A DNA stretch of 64,000 bases, taken from positions 104,564-168,563 of the forward strand of contig DATJCX010000037.1 in NCBI GenBank assembly GCA_035497735.1. Reading direction: 5' to 3'. Each line of letters opens with the position of its first letter. Within the stretch, counting starts at the first letter, position 1. Made by a program: the position numbers and the translations under genes. Of this stretch, positions 34,200-42,457 are shown piece after piece. This DNA comes from Brumimicrobium sp035497735. Its GTDB lineage: Bacteria; Bacteroidota; Bacteroidia; Flavobacteriales_D; Crocinitomicaceae. The notes beneath the pieces were generated by a model. It made no database searches. It worked only from the letters and a program-made list of their open reading frames with translations, and had not been told where the DNA came from.

Positions 34200-34755
34200 T
34201 GTTGGCTACACCGCAATCTATAAACTTGAAGACTTAGTAGATCAGTATATAGACTTCAAAACCATTCCCATATTCGACATCAATATTGAAGAGTTAAAAG
34301 AATTGAAACCAAAAGGTATCATTATTTCGCATGCCCACTTCTCCATTCACGAACAAGATTATTCGAAATTCACGGAAGTTCTCCAGCCCTTATTAGAGTT
34401 GAATCTTCCGATGTTGGGAATAGGAGTTGGACAACATTTACTAGGCGTTTGCTATGGCGCTTCTCCTGGTTATGCACCTTACCGTCATGATTTAGTGGAA
34501 ATTGGAATACTAGAAGATGATGAATTGCTAGACAAACTACCTGATGTTTTTGAAATGATAAAAGACAATGCAGGAACAGTTTCCATTCCACCAAAGTTCA
34601 AACTACTTGCCAATTCTGACTATTCCATTAATGAAGTTATGAGGAAAGAAGATGCGCCTGTCTACGGAGTTCAGTTCTTATTAGAAAACTCTGGAAACTA
34701 TGGAGGAATCATTATGGATAACTTTGTGAATATTTTAACCAAAGAAGAGAGTTAA
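34183..34755 (+). CDS. Glutamine amidotransferase-like protein without catalytic residues
   Basis: A 190-aa protein with the class I glutamine amidotransferase fold as in GuaA or TrpG. The order of elements is right: a first strand (MIIIIDVGY), PKGIIISHAHFSIHEQ at the oxyanion region, the nucleophile elbow and a closing strand. However the elbow reads GIGVGQHLLG where active members have G-I-C-x-G-H-Q, so the nucleophilic Cys is Gly. The H-x-E end motif (FHPE) reads FLLE, so the His is lost too. It should not hydrolyse glutamine. It might act as a binding or regulatory protein. It overlaps the upstream lipoprotein gene by 17 nt and precedes the SpmAB-type gene by 30 nt. Confidence 0.75.
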   Translation: MIIIIDVGYTAIYKLEDLVDQYIDFKTIPIFDINIEELKELKPKGIIISHAHFSIHEQDYSKFTEVLQPLLELNLPMLGIGVGQHLLGVCYGASPGYAPYRHDLVEIGILEDDELLDKLPDVFEMIKDNAGTVSIPPKFKLLANSDYSINEVMRKEDAPVYGVQFLLENSGNYGGIIMDNFVNILTKEES

Positions 34756-34785
34756 CCTTCATTATATTTTAAGAACTTAGCGCTT

Positions 34786-36021
34786 ATGTTATTAAATCGA
34801 CTGTGGATAGGATTATTTGTAATTGCCGTTGTATTTGGGCTTATTAAACTCTTGTTTTTTGGAGAATTATTGATATTCCAAGAATTGGTGAATGCACTTT
34901 TTGAGAGCGCTAAAACTGCTTTTGAAATCGCTTTATTTTTAACAGGTGCTTTGGCATTGTGGATGGGTTTCATGGAAATCGGAAACAAAGGTGGAGCCAT
35001 CAAAATCCTTTCTCGTCTTGTTTCTCCATTATTCACTAAATTATTCCCAGAAGTTCCAAAAGACCATCCGGCAACAGGTGCAATGATGATGAATTTTAGT
35101 GCAAACATGCTCGGTTTAGACAATGCTGCAACTCCTTTAGGTCTAGAAGCCATGAAGGAATTACAAGAGCTTAATCCTAAAAAAGATACCGCTTCGAACG
35201 CACAAATCATGTTTTTGGTTCTAAATACTTCAGGTTTAACAATCATTCCGGTTAGTATTTTAGCCTATAGAAGTACTTATGGCGCTGTTTCGCCTTCAGA
35301 GGTGTTTCTACCTATTTTATTTGCAACTTATTTTGCCTCTTTAGCTGGACTAATAGTTGTTTCTATTAAGCAGAAAATCAACCTATTAAACAAAACTGTT
35401 CTTCTTTACCTCGGTTCATTAACCGTTTTTATCGTAGGACTTTTAATTCTCCTCTACAAGAATCCGCAATGGGTTGAACCCGTTTCTGCCATCGGTGGAA
35501 ACCTTATTCTCTTTTCCATTATTCTCCTATTTATTGGACTTGCCGTTAAAAACAAAATCAATGCTTACGAAGTTTTTGTTGACGGTGCAAAAGACGGATT
35601 TAAAGTCGCAATTTCAATCGTTCCTTTCCTAGTAGCAATACTTGTAGCCATAGGAGTTTTCAGAGCATCTGGTGCCATGGAAATGTTGTTTGAAGGAATA
35701 AAGACAGCATTGGTATACTTTGGAGCCGTACATACAGAATTTATCGAAGCACTTCCAACTGCCTTTATGAAACCATTTAGTGGGTCTGCATCTAGAGGAA
35801 TGATGATTGAAGCCTTTGAAACATACGGAGTGGACTCATTTATCGGAAAAATGACAGCCACCTTCCAAGGTTCAACGGATACCACACTTTATATACTAGC
35901 AGTTTACTTCGGTTCTGTAGGAATTAAAAAGACGAGATACGCAGTAGGCGCTGGTTTATTTGCCGACTTTGTGGGAATCGTAGCAGCGATATTGATTTCC
36001 TATTTATTCTTCGCTCAATAA
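34786..36021 (+). CDS. SpmA-SpmB-like fused nucleoside-recognition membrane protein
   Basis: A 411-aa membrane protein joining two Gate (nucleoside recognition) domains, equivalent to spore maturation proteins SpmA and SpmB in Bacillus. The first half (about 1-200) includes LWMGFMEIGNKGGAIKILSRLVSPLF and NFSANMLGLDNAATPLGLEAMKELQ; the second half (about 235-411) has AISIVPFLVAILVAIGVFRASGAM and FMKPFSGSASRGMM. About ten hydrophobic segments are seen. The organism is not expected to sporulate, so the name is historical. Related proteins are carriers or transport modulators. The substrate is unknown. It follows the amidotransferase-like gene by 30 nt. Confidence 0.85.
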   Translation: MLLNRLWIGLFVIAVVFGLIKLLFFGELLIFQELVNALFESAKTAFEIALFLTGALALWMGFMEIGNKGGAIKILSRLVSPLFTKLFPEVPKDHPATGAMMMNFSANMLGLDNAATPLGLEAMKELQELNPKKDTASNAQIMFLVLNTSGLTIIPVSILAYRSTYGAVSPSEVFLPILFATYFASLAGLIVVSIKQKINLLNKTVLLYLGSLTVFIVGLLILLYKNPQWVEPVSAIGGNLILFSIILLFIGLAVKNKINAYEVFVDGAKDGFKVAISIVPFLVAILVAIGVFRASGAMEMLFEGIKTALVYFGAVHTEFIEALPTAFMKPFSGSASRGMMIEAFETYGVDSFIGKMTATFQGSTDTTLYILAVYFGSVGIKKTRYAVGAGLFADFVGIVAAILISYLFFAQ

Positions 36022-36083
36022 AAAATTAACAAGTATTTTCAGCTTGACTTATCAGGGCGAATAAAAGATTAAATAATTTATTG

Positions 36084-36091
36084 TATCTTTG
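36084..36091 (+). promoter_or_regulatory. -7 element (TATCTTTG) upstream of the antiporter gene
   Basis: TATCTTTG matches the Bacteroidota -7 consensus and sits 29 nt before the antiporter start. No clear TTG occurs at the expected -33 spacing. Confidence 0.45.
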
Positions 36092-36120
36092 CACGCAATT
36101 AACTCTAAATAGAAGCGCAG

Positions 36121-37596
36121 ATGTATTTAACAATGGAAAACATTTTATTAATTGGTTCTCTTCTATTGTTTGTTAGTATTATTGCCGAAAAAACATCTTA
36201 CAGATTCGGTGTGCCTACTCTTCTACTTTTCTTGGCTATCGGAATGTTAGCTGGTTCAGAAGGTATCATTGCGAAAATTAGTTTTAACGACCCTAGAGTA
36301 GCACAGTTCATCGGTGTTATAGCTTTAAATTTCATTCTTTTCTCCGGTGGTTTGGACACCAACTGGAAAGCCGTTCGGCCTATTTGGAAAGTAGCCATCA
36401 CCCTGTCAACTGCAGGAGTTTTAGTTACAGCAGTAACGCTCGGATTATTCATTAACTACCTGACGGACTTTACCTTATACGAAAGTTTACTATTAGGTTC
36501 TATCGTTTCTTCCACCGATGCGGCGGCGGTATTCTCCATTCTTCGTTCCAAAAACATTGCATTAAGAGAAAATCTACGTCCAACACTAGAGCTTGAAAGT
36601 GGTAGTAACGACCCGATGGCTTATGTTTTGACAATTTCATTTCTTACGCTTGTAACGAATCCTAGTCAAGGCTTCCTTTCTATTGTACCGCTATTCCTAA
36701 CACAGATGATTTTGGGTGCGGTTGCAGGATTCGGATTTGGATACTTAAGTAAGTACATCATTAACAATATTAAGTTAGCGTTTGAGGGTCTATATCCTGT
36801 ACTTGTTATTTCTTTAATGTTTATCACATTCTCAGCAACTGATTCATTCGGTGGAAACGGATTCTTAGCCATTTATATCGCTGGAGTTTATTTAGGAAAC
36901 CAAGACTTAATCAACAAGAAAACCATTCTAAAAATGTTTGATGGTTTGGCTTGGCTGATGCAAATTGTATTATTCTTAACGCTAGGACTTTTGGTATATC
37001 CTTCACAGATTATGCCGGTAATGGAAATAGGAATTATTATTTCATTATTCCTCATCTTTATTGCGAGACCTGTTGCGATTTTCGTTACAACCATTCCGTT
37101 TAAGATGCGTATTCAACGTAAATTGTACCTATCATGGGTTGGTTTAAGAGGTGCAGTTCCAATTGTATTCGCTACCTATCCTTTGATTGCGGGAATTGAT
37201 AAAGCCAATATGATATTCAATATTGTATTCTTTATTTCGGTCTCCTCGGTTTTATTGCAAGGAACAACGCTCGGATTGTTTTCAAAATGGTTGAAAGTTG
37301 ATCTTCCGGAAGAACTAAAAGTCGCAACAGATACAGATAAATTAGTTTCTAATCCTCCCAAGGCAATTATGCATGAGGTATTGGTACCAGAATTCTGTAC
37401 AGCTATTGGACAAAAGATTGTTAATCTCGGCTTCCCAAGCGATACAGTCATTCCACTCATAAAACGAGAGAATCATTATATCACACCTGAAGGTTCTACA
37501 ATTATAAAAGGAAATGATGTCTTAGTTATTCTTTCTGATTCAGAAGAAGGTTTCGAGGAACTGAACAAGTGTTTACAGTTAAGGAAAATCGATTAA
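36121..37596 (+). CDS. Potassium/proton antiporter, CPA1/NhaP2 type, with RCK_C domain
   Basis: A 491-aa antiporter. Residues 1-390 contain about 12-13 transmembrane segments of the monovalent cation:proton antiporter fold, with RFGVPTLLLFLAIGMLAGSEG, the ion-site segment SSTDAAAVFSILR (about 136-148), ELESGSNDP with the conserved Asp (about 159-167), and GLRGAVPIVFATYPL. Residues about 400-490 look like a TrkA_C/RCK_C domain (VPEFCTAIGQKIVNLGF ... IIKGNDVLVILSDSEEGFEEL), which binds regulatory ligands. This layout is that of CvrA/NhaP2 (YcgO). It exchanges K+ or Na+ for H+. A -7 promoter element lies at 36084-36091. The start could be the ATG at residue 5. Confidence 0.9.
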   Translation: MYLTMENILLIGSLLLFVSIIAEKTSYRFGVPTLLLFLAIGMLAGSEGIIAKISFNDPRVAQFIGVIALNFILFSGGLDTNWKAVRPIWKVAITLSTAGVLVTAVTLGLFINYLTDFTLYESLLLGSIVSSTDAAAVFSILRSKNIALRENLRPTLELESGSNDPMAYVLTISFLTLVTNPSQGFLSIVPLFLTQMILGAVAGFGFGYLSKYIINNIKLAFEGLYPVLVISLMFITFSATDSFGGNGFLAIYIAGVYLGNQDLINKKTILKMFDGLAWLMQIVLFLTLGLLVYPSQIMPVMEIGIIISLFLIFIARPVAIFVTTIPFKMRIQRKLYLSWVGLRGAVPIVFATYPLIAGIDKANMIFNIVFFISVSSVLLQGTTLGLFSKWLKVDLPEELKVATDTDKLVSNPPKAIMHEVLVPEFCTAIGQKIVNLGFPSDTVIPLIKRENHYITPEGSTIIKGNDVLVILSDSEEGFEELNKCLQLRKID

Positions 37597-37617
37597 TTGT
37601 CAAAAACCTTAGCTTGG

Positions 37618-38529
37618 TTACTGCGTTAATTCTTGATAGTTAAACATATCTGTTAATCCTTTCTCTTGGAAATATTTTCTGGCTTCTGCTTCGTTTCTAT
37701 AACTTGCCATGACGAAGTCTCCTCCCCAAGCACCTAGTGATTTTACAGCATAGGGATAATCTGAAAACAAACGATTCTGAACAGTTGATACTTCTAGAAT
37801 ATTGGCCAACATAACTTCACTTTCGTTCATTAAGTCTTCCCATTCTTCGATAGCTGAACAAGATACCGCAGCGTCAATAATTTCATTTATTCGAACTAAA
37901 TCCTCTGGAGAAACCTCCTTGTTTTTAAACGAGGCCACTTCTTTGGCACTATCTTGCTTCTGTCCTAAATAAACAAATAACAAATGATCCGTAACTTTAG
38001 CGGATAAAACAAACTGTTTTTCCATTCTGTTTTCAACTGTATATACAATGGCCTGCCTGCTTAAAGACGTAGCGACATCATAACCAGATCCACCAAATGA
38101 ATGTGCGAGTAAATCATAACTATCTTGTCCTGACCATTGACTCAATAAAGCGATAAGTGTTGAACTCGTCCCAAAACCGTAAGCACGATTAAAGTCAGTT
38201 GTCACCTTAAAATTTTTACCAATAATTTCTACTGCAGGATTGTTGGATTGAATCAGTTTTAGTAATTCTTGGATAACATTTGCCTTCTTCTCATCGTTTG
38301 TTGAAATGATTTCTAATTCTTTTGAAAATCGAATTTCCAACCAGCAAGTATCACCTTCAAAACTTTGCCATAAAGTTTCGCCATCAGCATGAGGTATCAC
38401 TTCTAAATGTTGACCAACATTCAAAGGGAAAGCCATACTTTTAGCTCCTCGTAAAACAAGGTATTCACCAAAAAGCATCAATTTTCCCCAAGCTGAAAAG
38501 CGACTATTCATACTACTAGATAAATCCAT
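37618..38529 (-). CDS. GHMP kinase (GYD[IV]A family), probable mevalonate-pathway kinase
   Basis: A 303-aa GHMP-fold kinase. It has an N-terminal SAWGKLMLFGEYLVLRGA, the ATP loop YGFGTSSTLIALL (about 115-127) corresponding to the PxxGLGSSAA motif, and the diagnostic SGYDVATS (about 147-154), close to the GYDIA motif of the family common in Bacteroidota. It sits directly behind HMG-CoA reductase and IPP isomerase, so phosphorylation of mevalonate or phosphomevalonate is the likely job; which step is not settled. M1 overlaps the reductase stop by 14 nt; an ATG at 38511 (residue 7) is equally possible and would remove the overlap. Confidence 0.85.
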   Translation of the reverse strand: MDLSSSMNSRFSAWGKLMLFGEYLVLRGAKSMAFPLNVGQHLEVIPHADGETLWQSFEGDTCWLEIRFSKELEIISTNDEKKANVIQELLKLIQSNNPAVEIIGKNFKVTTDFNRAYGFGTSSTLIALLSQWSGQDSYDLLAHSFGGSGYDVATSLSRQAIVYTVENRMEKQFVLSAKVTDHLLFVYLGQKQDSAKEVASFKNKEVSPEDLVRINEIIDAAVSCSAIEEWEDLMNESEVMLANILEVSTVQNRLFSDYPYAVKSLGAWGGDFVMASYRNEAEARKYFQEKGLTDMFNYQELTQ

Positions 38530-39838
38530 TCTTTTCGGCTAAATTCCTAACCGACGAGACAGACACTACCTTATCCTTGAAGTGATTCACTACAAAATCT
38601 TTATGAACCTCAGGAACACCTAATTGCTTTAGAATATTCAATAAGTGCATCTTCATGTGACCTTGCTGAATTCCAACTGTCACCAAGTTTTTAACTGCCG
38701 AATAGTTATTAGCCAATCCAATAGCTGCTGCAATTCCCATCAATTCTTCTGCTGAAGGATAATCAAGTAATTCCAAGCTCAATTTAACAAGTGGATGCAA
38801 ATTTGTCAATCCTCCAACTACACCAAGTGCAAAAGGAATTTCTAGGTAAAATCTAAAGATATCTCCATCGATTTCGCAGTGACTCAACGAAGTGTATCGT
38901 CCTGTATGTGAAGCATAAGTATGACTACAAGCTTCTACAGCACGGAAGTCATTTCCTGTCGCTAAAACAACAGAATCGACACCATTCATAATGCCTTTAT
39001 TGTGCGTTGTTGCACGATTTGGATCTACTTCTGCTACGCGAACTCCCAATCTAAATCTTCTTGCGAATTCCTTTCCAGTCATACCTTTTACGGCACCATC
39101 CAACTGATCGATTGTCGTTTCAAGCGTACATCTCACCTTACAGTTGGGCGTAAAGTTTGAAAGAATACTCATCAATACTTCAAGCCCATCTTCCTTAAAG
39201 TCAGCTTGTTCACTATGCCATGCTTTGAAAGACGAAGCAAACTGTTCCAAACAAGAATTAATAAAGTTAGCTCCCATTGAATCAACCGTTTCAAAAGTGG
39301 CGTACAACTGCATTAAACCAGGCTCTAAATCACTTAAGTCCTTTAATTCAATATCCATGATTCCACCACCTCTTTTCACCATATTTTCGGTGATTTCGCT
39401 GGTATCTGCAATCAATCTTTCTTTTAATTCTGAGAACTTAGACAAAAGTTTGTCTTTATCGTCCGTCCATAAAAAATGAACTTGTCCGATTTTCTCAGTT
39501 CCTAAAACTTCTGTTTTAAATCCACCTTTATCAAACCAAAACTTAGCACTGTTAGCTGCTGCTGCAACCACCGAACTTTCTTCTACAACCATAGGTACCA
39601 TATATGCTTTTCCATTGATTAGCATATTCGGGCAAATAGAATAAGGCAAAGGAAAACTCGTGATCGTATTTTCACTAAATTCCTCAATTAACTTTTGTGT
39701 TTCTCCGTCTAAGTGATGAAAACTTTTAAAAACAGACAATGCTTCTTCCGAATTTTCGTGGAAGCTTGTTACTAATTCCAATTTTTCGTCTCTTGTTTTC
39801 TTTGAAAAACCATGAACGATTTCATTCCTTCTCCTCAT
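38516..39838 (-). CDS. mvaA: Class II (degradative-type) 3-hydroxy-3-methylglutaryl-CoA reductase
   Basis: A 440-aa HMG-CoA reductase. The class II hallmarks are an early active-site segment with LPYSICPNMLINGK, the ETVDSMGANFINSCLEQ substrate site (about 186-202), the MNGVDSVVLATGNDFRAVEACSH region with the catalytic Asp (about 284-306) and VGGLTNLHPLVKLSLELL. The soluble form lacks membrane helices. Class II enzymes usually use NADH or NADPH, and in mevalonate-pathway bacteria make mevalonate. Its place between isomerase and GHMP kinase supports the synthetic role. The isomerase gene ends one base upstream of its start codon. A second plus-strand frame (39144-39479) is a mere shadow. Confidence 0.93.
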   Translation of the reverse strand: MRRRNEIVHGFSKKTRDEKLELVTSFHENSEEALSVFKSFHHLDGETQKLIEEFSENTITSFPLPYSICPNMLINGKAYMVPMVVEESSVVAAAANSAKFWFDKGGFKTEVLGTEKIGQVHFLWTDDKDKLLSKFSELKERLIADTSEITENMVKRGGGIMDIELKDLSDLEPGLMQLYATFETVDSMGANFINSCLEQFASSFKAWHSEQADFKEDGLEVLMSILSNFTPNCKVRCTLETTIDQLDGAVKGMTGKEFARRFRLGVRVAEVDPNRATTHNKGIMNGVDSVVLATGNDFRAVEACSHTYASHTGRYTSLSHCEIDGDIFRFYLEIPFALGVVGGLTNLHPLVKLSLELLDYPSAEELMGIAAAIGLANNYSAVKNLVTVGIQQGHMKMHLLNILKQLGVPEVHKDFVVNHFKDKVVSVSSVRNLAEKNGFI

Positions 39839-39839
39839 G

Positions 39840-40877
39840 TTATTTTCCTTTGATCGTTAATATTGTACGAGCCAACATTAGCCCTTCAATTTGATATTTT
39901 ATAAATTCATCTAATTCTTCTTGCGATTCTTGCGCATATTTTAACAAACCCGAAGCTTGTCCATATATTGCATTCATGTCGGATTTTTGTACTAAGTAGT
40001 AACCATCCAAGAAATTTTGAACTCCTCCACTAATGATAAGTGTTTGACATTTAATCTGGTCACCTAATTCACCAACTAATCGATTTGCAATGTCAACCAT
40101 TTCTTCTGCACTGTGTCCAACTTGAACAAAAGGCATAAGAAATTCGCTTTTCGCTTTATTTCTAAGTAGTTCCAGTTTAGCGAAATTTGTTCCTCCATTG
40201 GCTGCAAACTCAATCGCTACCAAAGGTAAAAGCAATAAACGCTTCATACTTTCATACCCAAAACCTTGTCCTACTTCTTTTACGATAACCTGAACATCAA
40301 CTTCATCCATAAAGCGTTCAATCGTTTCAATAGGCGGATATTTAATAAAGTCACCTTCTGGTTGCATCCATTCTTGCAAAGGATTCACATGAATAATTAC
40401 TCCGTCGGCTTTTAACTTATCTGTCAATTCTTGAATTTCAGTAATCGTTCCATCATCTAGCATTTTCTCAATTTGGGCAATCCCAAAATTAAGATAGAAT
40501 GGAACTTCTTCACCGAGAAGAGATCTAAGGTCAAAACCTTCTAGTTTCTCTCCACCTTCCAAAGCAATACGAGCTGAACCAACTCCTAAACCAAGGCCGA
40601 ATTTAGCAGCAGCTTTCGCCAATCTAAAATTAATCTCATTGGTTTTCTTTGTTCCACCAGTCATGCTAGAAATCCATAAAGGAAATTTCATTTTTTGATG
40701 TCCAAACTTAATAGGCCATTCTGCATCTTTTTGAGGATGCCCTGCCAACATCGGTTCATAATAGAAACGAGAATCAACTTCTTCATTTTGAGATAAAAAA
40801 GCCAAAGCCATGTGACTATCCTTTCTCGACTCTGTTTTTTCAACTACTGTCCTATGCTGAATTTCTTTACTATCCAT
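39840..40877 (-). CDS. fni: Isopentenyl-diphosphate delta-isomerase, type 2
   Basis: An FMN-dependent enzyme that interconverts IPP and DMAPP; it differs from the Zn-dependent type 1 enzyme. With the start chosen here the protein has 345 residues and begins MDSKEIQHRTVVEKTESRKD, the normal family start. An upstream ATG at 40940 would add 21 unusual hydrophobic residues and is unlikely. FMN and substrate motifs are ISSMTGGTKKTNEINFRLAKAA, GLGVGSARIALEGGEK, GGTNFAKLELLRNK and LIISGGVQNFLDG. The gene opens the isoprenoid set and ends one base before the reductase. Confidence 0.93.
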   Translation of the reverse strand: MDSKEIQHRTVVEKTESRKDSHMALAFLSQNEEVDSRFYYEPMLAGHPQKDAEWPIKFGHQKMKFPLWISSMTGGTKKTNEINFRLAKAAAKFGLGLGVGSARIALEGGEKLEGFDLRSLLGEEVPFYLNFGIAQIEKMLDDGTITEIQELTDKLKADGVIIHVNPLQEWMQPEGDFIKYPPIETIERFMDEVDVQVIVKEVGQGFGYESMKRLLLLPLVAIEFAANGGTNFAKLELLRNKAKSEFLMPFVQVGHSAEEMVDIANRLVGELGDQIKCQTLIISGGVQNFLDGYYLVQKSDMNAIYGQASGLLKYAQESQEELDEFIKYQIEGLMLARTILTIKGK

Positions 40878-41014
40878 ATAAACAAAAGTAATGTTTAATA
40901 ATGAGAAAGAAAGGTTAGAACACGAAAATTTAACTCCCACAGTGAACCCAATGAGATTAAATAATCACACCTTTATACATTGTAAGATTAAGAAATTGAA
41001 AATTAAAGAATTAT

Positions 41015-42169
41015 CTACTTGTCGTACTTATTGAACAAATACAATAAGATTGCTCGGTCCTCTTCAGTTACCTTCTTTCCTCTTCTTTCCATCATTTTGT
41101 TGGCTGCTTCAATCGCTTTATCAAAATCAAAAGTAGGAGAATTTTCTTGTCCACCCCAAGAGAAGTTTTCTACAAACTTTGGAGGAAATCCATCCGTAAA
41201 GATATTTGCACTTACCCCGACAACTGTAGCGGTATTCAGCATTGTATTGATAGAAGTTTTAGAAAAGTCCCCCATCGTTACTCCCATGAATTGAACATCT
41301 GTTTGTTCCACTTCTCTAGTTACGTAATTGTATGTCTTCACGTTTCCATAATTATTCTTTAGGTTCGAACAATTGGTGTCAGCACCAAAATTACACCATT
41401 CACCAACGACAGAATTTCCTAGGAAACCATCATGTCCTTTATTTGAATAACCATGAAAAATAACATTTACGACCTCTCCTCCAATTTTACAGTGTGGCCC
41501 AAGTGAAGTAGCGCCGTAAACTTTTGTAGCCATCTTTAGAACGCTGTGCTCTGCCATTGCCAGGCCACCACGAACAACACTTCCTTCCATGATTTCTGCG
41601 TCCTTACCTATATAAATAGGTCCTGAATTCACATTTAAAACAGCACATTCTACTATCGCACCTTCTTCGATAAACAATTGAGACTTGTCACCAATCAATG
41701 TATTAGTAGGTGACAAAGGAGCACTCTTTTTATGTGAAGTATAACTCGCAAAATCAGCTTTTAAAATCTCTTCATTCTTCCCATAAAGATCCCAACGATT
41801 TTGCAAAACAATTAAATCATCAGAATGAAAAGAAAAAGTTTTTGAAGGGTTGCACTCTCTCCCTCTGTGTGCGATGAATACATCATTTAAATACAAAGAA
41901 GCACCTATTGCCAATTGCTGTACTTTTTCAACCAACGATTCTGTTGGAATCACTGCTGCATTGACCCAGTAATTATCTTCTAGCACTTTTGCTGGAAATT
42001 TCCCAGATAAATACGCTTCCGTACGAAAGGTAATTCTAGCGTTAGGACAATAATACTTCCAGCGCTCATCATTGGTCCACATACCTGTTCTTAGTTTACC
42101 TACAGGACGAGTTAATGTCAAAGGCGCAAAAGCTAAATGATTGTCGTAATCGTGTAAAATTATATTCAT
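41015..42169 (-). CDS. GlmU-family sugar nucleotidyltransferase / left-handed beta-helix protein
   Basis: A 384-aa protein of the Bacteroidota-type GlmU family (UDP-GlcNAc diphosphorylase with acetyltransferase-like domain). The N-terminal part (about 1-150) is a divergent nucleotidyltransferase with the start NIILHDYDNHLAFAPLTLTRPVGKLRTGMWT, where the LTRP-x-x-x-LR-x-G stretch replaces the classic GTRM loop. From about 155 to 335 hexapeptide repeats form a left-handed beta helix (GPIYIGKDAEIMEGSVVRGGL, VYGATSLGPHCKIGG, GVTMGDFSKTSINTML). It should make UDP-GlcNAc for cell-wall and LPS synthesis, but that is inferred from family. It is transcribed divergently from a T9SS cargo gene. Confidence 0.85.
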   Translation of the reverse strand: MNIILHDYDNHLAFAPLTLTRPVGKLRTGMWTNDERWKYYCPNARITFRTEAYLSGKFPAKVLEDNYWVNAAVIPTESLVEKVQQLAIGASLYLNDVFIAHRGRECNPSKTFSFHSDDLIVLQNRWDLYGKNEEILKADFASYTSHKKSAPLSPTNTLIGDKSQLFIEEGAIVECAVLNVNSGPIYIGKDAEIMEGSVVRGGLAMAEHSVLKMATKVYGATSLGPHCKIGGEVVNVIFHGYSNKGHDGFLGNSVVGEWCNFGADTNCSNLKNNYGNVKTYNYVTREVEQTDVQFMGVTMGDFSKTSINTMLNTATVVGVSANIFTDGFPPKFVENFSWGGQENSPTFDFDKAIEAANKMMERRGKKVTEEDRAILLYLFNKYDK

Positions 42170-42457
42170 CTTAGAGAAGTATTTATTTCTACAAAGAAAA
42201 CGATTTATTTCGTTAATTGCAGACTCTTTTAGAACTTTTACAGTTCTGTGTAAAAGTTAAATTATCTCTAAAAATTATGATATATCAAAATTTGTGATAT
42301 ATTTACTACGAATTTAGCTGCTAAAATTAAACTTAATCGACCAAATACCTGTGAAAGTAGTTTTCATTACTCAAAAATCCATCCTTGTATAAATTGAGAT
42401 TGTTTTATGCTTAGCGGTTTACTTTAAACAATTATTTATAAACTAACATTTAAAATT
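42170..42457. other. Divergent intergenic region with two inverted repeats
   Basis: The 288 bp between the divergent GlmU-like and T9SS genes hold two perfect inverted repeats. One has 10-bp arms, AACTTTTACA (42233-42242) and TGTAAAAGTT (42249-42258), with a 6-nt spacer. The other has 8-bp arms, ATATATCA (42280-42287) and TGATATAT (42295-42302), with a 7-nt spacer. Both could be operators, or the first could be a leader hairpin. No gene is seen. Confidence 0.6.

Noticed and set aside
39144..39479. Plus-strand frame of 111 codons
   Set aside because: Antisense to HMG-CoA reductase, whose motifs are clear.
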